Source: Rubrivivax sp. (GTDB taxonomy: Bacteria; Pseudomonadota; Gammaproteobacteria; Burkholderiales; Burkholderiaceae_C). Taken from it: a stretch of 64,000 nucleotides of DNA. The notes below the pieces were generated by a model. It did no database searches, had not been told where the DNA came from, and saw only the letters and a program-made list of their open reading frames with translations. The stretch spans positions 186,001-250,000 of the forward strand of contig JADJHR010000010.1 in NCBI GenBank assembly GCA_016707445.1, read 5' to 3'. Made by a program: the position numbers and the translations under genes. This document shows, piece after piece, positions 53,518-62,305 of this stretch; position 1 is the stretch's first letter, and each line of letters opens with the position of its first letter.

Positions 53518-53939
53518 TGCCCGAAGCACCGACCCTGGAACGCCTTCGCCTCGACAAGTGGCTGTGGGCGGCGCGCCTTTACAAGACGCGATCACTGGCC
53601 GCCGACGAAGTCGGCAAGGGCCGGGTGAGTGTCAACGGCCAGTCCACCAAGGCCGCACGCGAACTGCGGCCCGGCGACCGGCTCGAGCTGCGCCAGGGCG
53701 TGGTGACACGGGTTCTGATCGTGCAGGCCCTGAGCACCGTGCGTGGGCCGGCGCCGGTGGCACAGACCCTGTACGAGGAAACCGCCGACAGCCGGACCGC
53801 GCGCGAGGCAGCCGCCGCCCAGCGCCGTCTGGGCGTCGAACCTGCCGACACGTTGCAGCAAGGCCGCCCGACCAAGCGCGACCGGCGCCAGCTGAGCGAC
53901 TGGAACCGCTGGAGCGCCAGCATCGACGACGGCAGCTGA
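53517..53939 (+). CDS. hslR: S4-domain RNA-binding protein, Hsp15/HslR type
   Basis: A 140-residue protein with an S4 RNA-binding domain at about residues 8-70 (RLRLDKWLWAARLYKTRSLA, then KGRVSVNGQSTKAARELRPGD) and a basic tail (QQGRPTKRDRRQLSDWNRW). Hsp15 recycles 50S subunits that carry a stalled nascent chain. It lies before grpE-dnaK-dnaJ, as in other Burkholderiales. Confidence 0.92.
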   Translation: MPEAPTLERLRLDKWLWAARLYKTRSLAADEVGKGRVSVNGQSTKAARELRPGDRLELRQGVVTRVLIVQALSTVRGPAPVAQTLYEETADSRTAREAAAAQRRLGVEPADTLQQGRPTKRDRRQLSDWNRWSASIDDGS

Positions 53940-53990
53940 CTCTCCTGCACCAACTGCGGCTCGGCGGTCGGGCCGCCTGCCCAAAACCCT

Positions 53991-54018
53991 CTTGAAATCA
54001 AGGGTCCTACCCTCAACT
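53991..54018 (+). promoter_or_regulatory. Probable sigma-32 heat-shock promoter before grpE
   Basis: CTTGAAA (53991-53997) matches the sigma-32 -35 exactly. After 13 bp, CCTCAACT (54011-54018) matches CCCCATnT at 5 of 7 fixed positions. It ends 27 bp before the grpE ATG. Confidence 0.65.
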
Positions 54019-54045
54019 GACTAAGCATTGCAGAACTTGAACGCC

Positions 54046-54576
54046 ATGAACACCAACACTCCTCCACAGCAGCCCGCCGATGGCGCCCCCCAGGCTGACC
54101 CTACTGACACCCTGCCGCCGAGCCTCGAAGCCCAGTTGGCCGATCTGCAGGCCAGGCACAACGAAGTCTCAGACGCCTACTTGCGAGCCAAGGCCGAGAC
54201 CGAGAACATCCGCCGCCGCTCGGAAGAAGAGCTGGCCAAGGCACGCAAGTTCGCCATCGAGGCCTTTGCCGAAAGCCTGCTGCCCGTCAACGACAGCCTG
54301 GAAGCGGCGCTGGCGATCCAGAACGCCACCAGCGAGCAGATGCGACAGGGCGTCGACCTGACCTTGCGCCAGCTGTTGCAGGCGATGGAGCGCAACAAGG
54401 TCGTGCAGATCGCGCCGCCGGTCGGCACCCGATTCGATCCTCACCAACACCAGGCGATCAGCCTGGTGCCGGCCGATCAGGAAGCCAATACCGTGGTCAG
54501 CGTGCTGCAGAAGGGCTACCTGATCGTCGACCGCGTATTGCGTCCGGCACTGGTCACGGTGGCCGCGCCCAAATGA
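54046..54576 (+). CDS. grpE: Nucleotide exchange factor GrpE
   Basis: A 176-residue protein. A disordered, Pro/Gln-rich start is followed by a long coiled coil (about 28-85; AKAETENIRRRSEEELAKARKF) and the C-terminal beta domain with GTRFDPHQHQAIS and VVSVLQKGYLIVDRVLRPALV. It releases ADP from DnaK. Confidence 0.97.
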   Translation: MNTNTPPQQPADGAPQADPTDTLPPSLEAQLADLQARHNEVSDAYLRAKAETENIRRRSEEELAKARKFAIEAFAESLLPVNDSLEAALAIQNATSEQMRQGVDLTLRQLLQAMERNKVVQIAPPVGTRFDPHQHQAISLVPADQEANTVVSVLQKGYLIVDRVLRPALVTVAAPK

Positions 54577-54591
54577 TGTCGATGACCGGGC

Positions 54592-54622
54592 CTTGACAGG
54601 GCCTTGAAAAGCCCCGCCCCAT
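54592..54622 (+). promoter_or_regulatory. Possible sigma-32 promoter before dnaK
   Basis: CTTGACA at 54592 and CTTGAAA at 54603 are both -35-like. CCCCGCCC at 54612 and CCCCAT at 54617 are both -10-like. CTTGACA to CCCCGCCC has a 13-bp spacer; the best -35 and best -10 are only 7 bp apart, so the pairing is uncertain. Confidence 0.4.
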
Positions 54623-54667
54623 CCACAACTCGACAACAACCAGATTCCAGCTTCAGGAGCAGCAGAC

Positions 54668-56617
<1,950 letters not shown>

Positions 56618-56734
56618 TCCTTCGATGTCGCGGCCGGGCCCCAGGCCCGCCGCGATGTCTCGCCGCGTTCGAGGTGACGGGTAGCGCCCGCACCTCAGCG
56701 CGGCGCTTTCGTTGAGATGACGGCAAACACCTCC

Positions 56735-57883
56735 ATGGCAAAGCGCGACTACTACGAAACCCTCGGCATTGTGAAGAACGCGTCCGACGAGGACATCAAG
56801 AAGGCCTACCGCAAACTGGCCATGAAGCACCACCCGGACCGCAACCAGGGTGACAGCTCGAAGAAATCCGAGGACAAGTTCAAGGAGGCCAAAGAGGCCT
56901 ACGAGATGCTGTCCGACCCGCAAAAGCGCGCCGCCTACGATCAGTACGGCCATGCCGGGGTTGACCCCAACATGGGTGGCCGCGGCGGCGCAGGACCCGA
57001 GGGCTTCGGTGGCTTTGCCGAGACCTTCGGCGACATCTTCGGCGACATCTTCGGCGGTCAGGCCGGCGCCGGCCGCCGCGGCGGCGGTGGTCAGCAGGTC
57101 TATCGCGGCAGCGACCTCAGCTATGCGATGGAGATCTCGCTGGAAGAAGCGGCCGTCGGCAAAGAAACGCAGATCCGCATCCCGAGCTGGGAAAACTGCG
57201 AAACCTGCAGCGGCACGGGGGCCAAGCCCGGTACCAGCGCCAAGACCTGCTCCAGTTGCAACGGGTCAGGAACGGTGCATCTGCGCCAGGGTTTCTTCAG
57301 CATCCAGCAGACTTGCCCGCAGTGCCGCGGCAGCGGAAAGATCATCCCTGAACCCTGCACCACCTGCAGCGGCGCCGGCAAGATCAAGCGCCAGAAGACC
57401 CTGGAGGTGAAAATTCCGGCTGGCATCAACGAAGGCATGCGCATTCGTTCGGCCGGCAACGGCGAGCCCGGCACCAATGGCGGCCCGGCAGGTGACCTGT
57501 ACATCGAGATCCGCATCAAGCAGCACGAGATTTTCGAGCGCGACGGCGATGACCTGCATTGCACCGTACCGGTGAGCATGACGGTGGCAGCCCTGGGCGG
57601 CACGATCGAGGTGCCCAACCTGAGTGGCAAGGCCGAGATCGACCTGCCCGAAGGCACCCAGCACGGCAAGACCTTCCGCCTGCGCGGCAAGGGCATCAAG
57701 GGCATCCGCTCGAGCTACCCCGGCGACCTGTATTGCCATGTCACGGTGGAGACGCCGGTCAAGCTGACCGAACACCAGCGCAAGCTGCTGAAGGATCTGG
57801 AAGAGTCGTTCCGCAAGGGCGGTGACAAACACTCGCCCAACGCCAAGAGCTGGACCGACCGCGTGAAGGACATCTTCAAGTAG
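56735..57883 (+). CDS. dnaJ: Molecular chaperone DnaJ (Hsp40)
   Basis: A 382-residue co-chaperone. It has the J domain (1-70, HPD in KHHPDRNQ), a Gly/Phe-rich stretch, the zinc-finger domain with four CxxCxGxG repeats (CETCSGTG, CSSCNGSG, CPQCRGSG, CTTCSGAG) and the C-terminal substrate-binding domain. The ATG at 56735 gives the family start MAKRDYYE. An in-frame ATG at 56717 has a GAG nearer to it and is the alternative. Confidence 0.97.
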   Translation: MAKRDYYETLGIVKNASDEDIKKAYRKLAMKHHPDRNQGDSSKKSEDKFKEAKEAYEMLSDPQKRAAYDQYGHAGVDPNMGGRGGAGPEGFGGFAETFGDIFGDIFGGQAGAGRRGGGGQQVYRGSDLSYAMEISLEEAAVGKETQIRIPSWENCETCSGTGAKPGTSAKTCSSCNGSGTVHLRQGFFSIQQTCPQCRGSGKIIPEPCTTCSGAGKIKRQKTLEVKIPAGINEGMRIRSAGNGEPGTNGGPAGDLYIEIRIKQHEIFERDGDDLHCTVPVSMTVAALGGTIEVPNLSGKAEIDLPEGTQHGKTFRLRGKGIKGIRSSYPGDLYCHVTVETPVKLTEHQRKLLKDLEESFRKGGDKHSPNAKSWTDRVKDIFK

Positions 57884-57916
57884 GCCGGCGCCGCAGCAGA
57901 TCGGGCGGACCGTCGG

Positions 57917-59071
57917 TCAGAACAGGCTGGCCTGGGCCGATGCCGCCCGTTCGCCGAGGCTGCCACCGCGTCGAAAGCGCGTCAGATCCAGTTCGACACG
58001 TTGCCGGTTCAGTCCCAGTCGCACCGTGGCCTTGTGAAAGCGCTGGCGCAGCAGCTGTGCCCACACTCCCTGCCCGGACATGCGCGCGCCGAATTGGGTT
58101 TCGTTGTCCTTGCCACCGCGCATCTCGCGCACGCGCGACATGATGCGCGCCGCCCGTTCAGGCACGTGCTGCTGCAGCCAGTCCTGGAACAGGGGGTTCA
58201 CCTCCCAGGGCAGCCGCAGCACGATGCTGAAGGCCGATGTGGCGCCGGCCACGGCCGCCGCTTCGAGGATGCGCTCGAGCTCGGGCTCGTTCAGGAAGGG
58301 GATCACCGGTGACACACTGACGCCCACCGGGATGCCGGCACGGGCCAATGTGCCGATGGTCTGCAATCGACGTTCGGGGGCCGCCGCGCGAGGTTCGAGC
58401 ACCTGGGCCAGCCCGGGGTCGAGCGTGGTGATCGAGACATACACCGCGGCCAGCCGGCGCGCCGCCATCGGCGCAATCAGGTCGATGTCACGCTCGACGC
58501 CAGCCGACTTGGTGACCAGAGAGAACGGATGCTGGTGCTCGGCCAGTACCTCGATCAACGAACGGGTGATGCGCAATCGCCGTTCGGCTGGCTGGTAGGC
58601 GTCGGTCGCCGACCCGATGTTCAGCAGCAGCGGCTCGTAATTGCGCTGCGCCAAAGCCGCACGCAGCTGTTCGGCGGCGTTGATCTTGGCGACGATGCGA
58701 GTCTCGAAGTCGAGCCCCGGCGACAGGTTCAGGTAACTGTGCGTCGGACGCGCATAGCAGTAGATGCAGCCATGCTCACAACCGCGATACGGGTTGATCG
58801 ACAGGTCGAAGCCGATGTCGGGCGAATCGTTGCCGGCCAGGATGGTCTTGACGCGCTGTTCCAGGATCTGCGTTCGCGGTGCCAGCACCTCTTCACGAGC
58901 GGCCTGTTCCAGTGTGCCCCAGCCGTCGTCAAAGGCCTCACGCGAGTCGGTGCCGAAGCGATGCGGCATCGCCCAGGCCGTGCCGCGTCCCTTGAGTGGT
59001 GCGTGAACCGGTGTCACCGCAGAGGCGGACACCGAAGCAGCAATCGACATCGGTCGTGCAGGCATTGGCAT
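57917..59071 (-). CDS. PA0069-family radical SAM protein
   Basis: A protein of up to 384 residues, related to the spore photoproduct lyase branch of radical SAM enzymes. The cluster motif CxxxCxxC reads GCEHGCIYCYARPTH near residue 100, followed by LNIGSATDAYQPAE and ITTLDPGLAQ. The reaction is unknown. A LexA-type operator overlaps the upstream edge, so the gene is probably induced by DNA damage. Because the operator abuts the ATG at 59071, the true start may be the ATG at 59050 or later. It is convergent with dnaJ. Confidence 0.88.
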   Translation of the reverse strand: MPMPARPMSIAASVSASAVTPVHAPLKGRGTAWAMPHRFGTDSREAFDDGWGTLEQAAREEVLAPRTQILEQRVKTILAGNDSPDIGFDLSINPYRGCEHGCIYCYARPTHSYLNLSPGLDFETRIVAKINAAEQLRAALAQRNYEPLLLNIGSATDAYQPAERRLRITRSLIEVLAEHQHPFSLVTKSAGVERDIDLIAPMAARRLAAVYVSITTLDPGLAQVLEPRAAAPERRLQTIGTLARAGIPVGVSVSPVIPFLNEPELERILEAAAVAGATSAFSIVLRLPWEVNPLFQDWLQQHVPERAARIMSRVREMRGGKDNETQFGARMSGQGVWAQLLRQRFHKATVRLGLNRQRVELDLTRFRRGGSLGERAASAQASLF

Positions 59072-59089
59072 ACTGTAAATCTATACAGT
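59071..59089. promoter_or_regulatory. LexA (SOS) box upstream of the radical SAM gene
   Basis: TACTGT-AAATCTAT-ACAGT fits the LexA operator core CTGT-N8-ACAG exactly (59073-59088). On the minus strand TTGACC and TAGATT, 17 bp apart, form a likely promoter whose -10 lies inside the box. Confidence 0.75.
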
Positions 59090-59117
59090 CTCCTGCACCT
59101 GGTCAAGCGGCGACTAA

Positions 59118-60533
59118 TCAGTAGTCGCCGCCCATGCTGCCCGGCGCCAGGTTGTCGAACTTGGTCAGCGGTTTCATGAAGGTCAGCCTGACCGTGCCCA
59201 CCGGCCCGTTGCGCTGCTTGCCGATCACGATCTCTGCCACGCCGGGTTCCTTGCTGTCCTTGTTGTAGTAGTCGTCGCGGTAGATGAACATGATGACGTC
59301 GGCGTCCTGCTCGATCGCACCAGACTCGCGCAGGTCGCTCATCATCGGCCGCTTGTCGGTGCGCGATTCGACACTGCGGTTCAGCTGCGACAGCGCGATC
59401 ACCGGGCACTGCAGCTCTTTGGCCAGCGCCTTCAGACCACGGCTGATTTCACCGATCTCGGTGGCCCGGTTCTCGTCGCCGCTGGAGCCCGACCCGCTCA
59501 TCAGCTGCAGGTAGTCGACGACGATCAGGCCCAGCGTGCCCCCGAACTGGCGCGCCATGCGGCGGGCGCGCGCGCGCAGTTCGGCCGAGTTCAGCGCCGG
59601 CGTCTCGTCAATGAAGATCGATGCCGACTTCAGCTTGTCGACAGCCTCGGCCAGCTTTTCCCAGTCGTGGTCCTTCAGGTTGCCGGTGCGCAGCCCCGAC
59701 TGATCGATGCGGCCCAGCGATCCGACCATGCGCAACGCCAGCTGCGAGGCGCCCATTTCCATCGAGAACACCAGCACCGGCAGGCCCTCGGCCACCGCCA
59801 CGTGCTCAGCCATGTTCAATGCGAAGGCCGTCTTGCCCATCGACGGCCGTGCCGCCAGCACGATCAGGTCGCCCTTCTGCAGGCCGGCGGTCATGCGGTC
59901 GAGGTCGAAGAAGCCGGTGCGCACACCCGTCACCTCTTCGGCGCCGTTTTCGTGCAGCTCGTTGACGCGATCGAGCAGCGCCACCACCAGTTTGTCCATG
60001 CTCTGGAATCCCTGGCGCTGGCGCGACCCTTCCTCGCCGATCTTAAAGATCCTGCTTTCGGCCTCGTCCAGGATCTGCGTCACCGGCCGACCCTGCGGGT
60101 TGAAGGCATTGGTGGCGATCTCGTCGCTGGCACCGATCAACTTGCGCAGGATCGCGCGCTCGCGCACGATCTCGGCATAACGCCTCATGTTAGCGGCGCT
60201 GGGCACGCTCTGCGCCAGGGCGTTCAGATAGGCCAGGCCGCCGCAAGTTTCGGCCTTGCCGAGGCTTTGCAACTGCTCGAAGACCGTGATCACGTCGGCC
60301 GGCCTGGCGGCATTCACCAACGCGCCGATGGCGGCGTAGATCAGCTTGTGTTCGTGGCGGTAGAAGTCGCTGTCGGTCAGCAGGTCGGCCGCACGGTCCC
60401 ACGCGAGGTTGTCGAGCAGCAGGCCGCCGAGCACGCTCTGCTCTGCCTCGACCGAGTGCGGTGGCACCCGCAGCCGAGCCACTTCATCGTCACGCGGTGC
60501 GGCGGGATCTCGGGGTTCGAATCGTGTCGTCAT
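59118..60533 (-). CDS. dnaB: Replicative DNA helicase
   Basis: A 471-residue hexameric helicase. The N-terminal domain (about 20-125; PPHSVEAEQSVLGGLLLD) is followed by the RecA-like motor with Walker A ARPSMGKTAFALN, Walker B LIVVDYLQLM and ALSQLNRSVESR. No intein is present. It lies downstream of the rpsF-priB-rpsR-rplI operon in the same direction, after a stem-loop. Confidence 0.98.
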   Translation of the reverse strand: MTTRFEPRDPAAPRDDEVARLRVPPHSVEAEQSVLGGLLLDNLAWDRAADLLTDSDFYRHEHKLIYAAIGALVNAARPADVITVFEQLQSLGKAETCGGLAYLNALAQSVPSAANMRRYAEIVRERAILRKLIGASDEIATNAFNPQGRPVTQILDEAESRIFKIGEEGSRQRQGFQSMDKLVVALLDRVNELHENGAEEVTGVRTGFFDLDRMTAGLQKGDLIVLAARPSMGKTAFALNMAEHVAVAEGLPVLVFSMEMGASQLALRMVGSLGRIDQSGLRTGNLKDHDWEKLAEAVDKLKSASIFIDETPALNSAELRARARRMARQFGGTLGLIVVDYLQLMSGSGSSGDENRATEIGEISRGLKALAKELQCPVIALSQLNRSVESRTDKRPMMSDLRESGAIEQDADVIMFIYRDDYYNKDSKEPGVAEIVIGKQRNGPVGTVRLTFMKPLTKFDNLAPGSMGGDY

Positions 60534-60635
60534 GCCGCCATCATGCAGCAGGGCGAGGGCCCCGCCTGTGGACAAAGCTGGGGGCAAAGTCGGTATCGGC
60601 AGGGGATGGAAAGGCCGCCGCGGCCGTACCAACGA

Positions 60636-60660
60636 CAAGGGCCGGCAAAGCCGGCCCTTG
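60636..60660 (-). terminator. Stem-loop after rplI
   Basis: A perfect inverted repeat, CAAGGGCCGGC / GCCGGCCCTTG around AAA. It lies 23 bp after the rplI stop codon. The T tract is poor (TTGTCGTT overlaps the arm), so termination may be partial, letting some transcripts reach dnaB. Confidence 0.6.
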
Positions 60661-60682
60661 GGGGCAATGGAAGGGGCCGAAC

Positions 60683-61135
60683 TCAGTCGGACTGGGGCAC
60701 CACGTGAACGGTGACCTCGACCAACACGTCGGTGTGCGCAGCCACCTGCACCGGGTGCTCGCCCACGGTCTTCAGCGGGCCGCTGGGCATGCGCACCTGC
60801 GATTTCTGCACCGTCAGGCCCATCTTGCCCAGCGCCTCGGCAACGTCGGCATTCGTGACCGAGCCGAACAGTCGACCGTCGACGCCGGCCTTCTGCGCGA
60901 TGCGCACGGTCTTGCCCGTCATCTGTTCGCCCAGCGCCTGCGCTGCGGCCAGCTTGGCGGCGGCGGCCTTTTCCAGGTCGGCACGGCGGCCTTCAAATTC
61001 CTTGATCGCCGCTTCGGTGGCGCGACGCGCCAGCTTCGACGGGATCAGGAAGTTGCGGGCGTAGCCTTCCTTGACCTTGACGACATCGCCCAGGTCACCG
61101 AGCTTGCCGACCTTATCGAGAAGAATCACTTGCAT
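60683..61135 (-). CDS. rplI: 50S ribosomal protein L9
   Basis: A 150-residue L9 with the N-terminal rRNA-binding domain (MQVILLDKVGKLGDLGDVV and GYARNFLIPS), a long central helix (about 45-75) and a C-terminal domain. It closes the rpsF-priB-rpsR-rplI operon, 14 bp after rpsR. Confidence 0.98.
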   Translation of the reverse strand: MQVILLDKVGKLGDLGDVVKVKEGYARNFLIPSKLARRATEAAIKEFEGRRADLEKAAAAKLAAAQALGEQMTGKTVRIAQKAGVDGRLFGSVTNADVAEALGKMGLTVQKSQVRMPSGPLKTVGEHPVQVAAHTDVLVEVTVHVVPQSD

Positions 61136-61149
61136 GACTGGTGCTCCTT

Positions 61150-61440
61150 TCAGGCCTTGTGCTGGTCGGAGTACGGCAACAGCGCGAGAAAACGCGCACG
61201 TTTGATCGCCGTGGTGAGCTGACGCTGGTAGAACGCGCGCGTGCCCGTCAGGCGGGCCGGCGTGATCCTGCCGTTCTCGCCGACGAAGTCACGCAGCACG
61301 TCGATTTCCTTGTAGTCGATCGATTCGACATTGGCGACCGTGAAGCGGCAGAACCGCTTGCGCCGGAACAGCAGCGACTGCGTATTGCGCTTGGGGCGCT
61401 TGTCCTTGGAACCACGACCTTTACCGCGCGGTGGGGGCAT
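61150..61440 (-). CDS. rpsR: 30S ribosomal protein S18
   Basis: A 96-residue S18 with a basic, Pro/Gly-rich start and the conserved KRFCRF, IDYKEIDVLRDFV, GRITPARLTG and IKRARFLALLPY. It binds S6 on the 30S platform. Confidence 0.98.
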   Translation of the reverse strand: MPPPRGKGRGSKDKRPKRNTQSLLFRRKRFCRFTVANVESIDYKEIDVLRDFVGENGRITPARLTGTRAFYQRQLTTAIKRARFLALLPYSDQHKA

Positions 61441-61483
61441 GAGAGAACTCCGGTGAATCTGGAATCAAATCGAATGGCAACGG

Positions 61484-61774
61484 TCAGCCAGGAAGGTCGA
61501 CCGTCGTGATGTGGAAGAGCAGTCCGCGTCCGTTGCGTGCACTGGTGACGAAACCGGCAAACAACGCCGCGTCACCGAGCGCCATCGCGGCCAGGGCCTG
61601 CGTCACTTCGCCGATGGCTACCGCGCGCATCTCCATCGAGACCTTGCGCGGCTGGCCGTTCTCGCTCAGCTCGGATTCGTGCTTCAGCCCGACATCCAGA
61701 GCCGGCAGTCCGGCCGGCGTGTAACGCATCGCTGCCTTGTCGACCAGTTGCGCCTTCAGCAGCAAGCGGTTCAC
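61484..61774 (-). CDS. priB: Primosomal replication protein N
   Basis: A 96-residue OB-fold protein related to single-stranded DNA-binding protein. It has LLLKAQLVDKAAMRYTPAG and ALDVGLKHES. PriB helps PriA restart stalled forks. The GTG start at 61774 is used. It lies between rpsF and rpsR, its usual position in betaproteobacteria. Confidence 0.93.
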   Translation of the reverse strand: MNRLLLKAQLVDKAAMRYTPAGLPALDVGLKHESELSENGQPRKVSMEMRAVAIGEVTQALAAMALGDAALFAGFVTSARNGRGLLFHITTVDLPG

Positions 61775-61817
61775 CTGGCAGCCCCTGGGCCAGCGGCCCC
61801 GGACCCGAGGACCAGCC

Positions 61818-62180
61818 TCAGGTGGACGCCTCCTGGCGTTCCTTGCGCGCTTCCTCGCGCTCGACGGCCTTCATCATCACCGACGGTGTCGTGACGGCCT
61901 TGCCAGTGGCCACGGTCATGTGTCGCAGCACGGCATCGTTGAAGCGGAAGCCCGTCTCAAGCTCGGTCAGCGTCTCCTTGCTGCACTCGATGTTCAGGCA
62001 CAGGTAATGCGCCTTGGCCAGCTTCTGGATCAGGTAGGCCAGTTGACGGCGACCCCAGTCCTCGACCCGGTGCACCTTGCCGCCGGCGGCGGTGACCAAG
62101 CCCTTGTAGCGTTCCAGCATGGCCGGAACCTGTTCACTCTGATCCGGATGGATCAGGAGAACGATCTCATAGTGACGCAT
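61818..62180 (-). CDS. rpsF: 30S ribosomal protein S6
   Basis: A 120-residue S6 (MRHYEIVLLIHPDQSEQV, WGRRQLAYLIQK, YLCLNIEC). The ATG at 62180 is preceded by AAGGAG. It is the first gene of the operon. Confidence 0.98.
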   Translation of the reverse strand: MRHYEIVLLIHPDQSEQVPAMLERYKGLVTAAGGKVHRVEDWGRRQLAYLIQKLAKAHYLCLNIECSKETLTELETGFRFNDAVLRHMTVATGKAVTTPSVMMKAVEREEARKERQEAST

Positions 62181-62196
62181 GAACACTCCTTGTGGT

Positions 62197-62211
62197 TTCC
62201 AGTGGCTGGAA
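62197..62211 (-). promoter_or_regulatory. Hairpin in the rpsF leader
   Basis: TTCCAG-CCA-CTGGAA on the minus strand is a perfect 6-bp stem, a few bases before the Shine-Dalgarno AAGGAG. It sits where S6:S18 autoregulatory structures occur in other bacteria; identity with that motif is not shown. Confidence 0.4.
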
Positions 62212-62255
62212 GCTGCCCCGTCGCGTCAGGTTTGGGTGCAGCAAGAAAACCAATG

Positions 62256-62284
62256 ATTGTAGCCCGACCGCGACGCACTGTCTG
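62256..62284 (-). promoter_or_regulatory. Probable promoter of the rpsF operon
   Basis: CAGACA and TACAAT, 17 bp apart, on the minus strand. The -10 ends 75 bp before the rpsF start. Confidence 0.5.
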
Positions 62285-62305
62285 CACAGACTACCGTGTG
62301 GCGAG

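Noticed and set aside
54577..54667. CIRCE element (HrcA operator) before dnaK
   Set aside because: No TTAGCACTC-N9-GAGTGCTAA-like inverted repeat is present.
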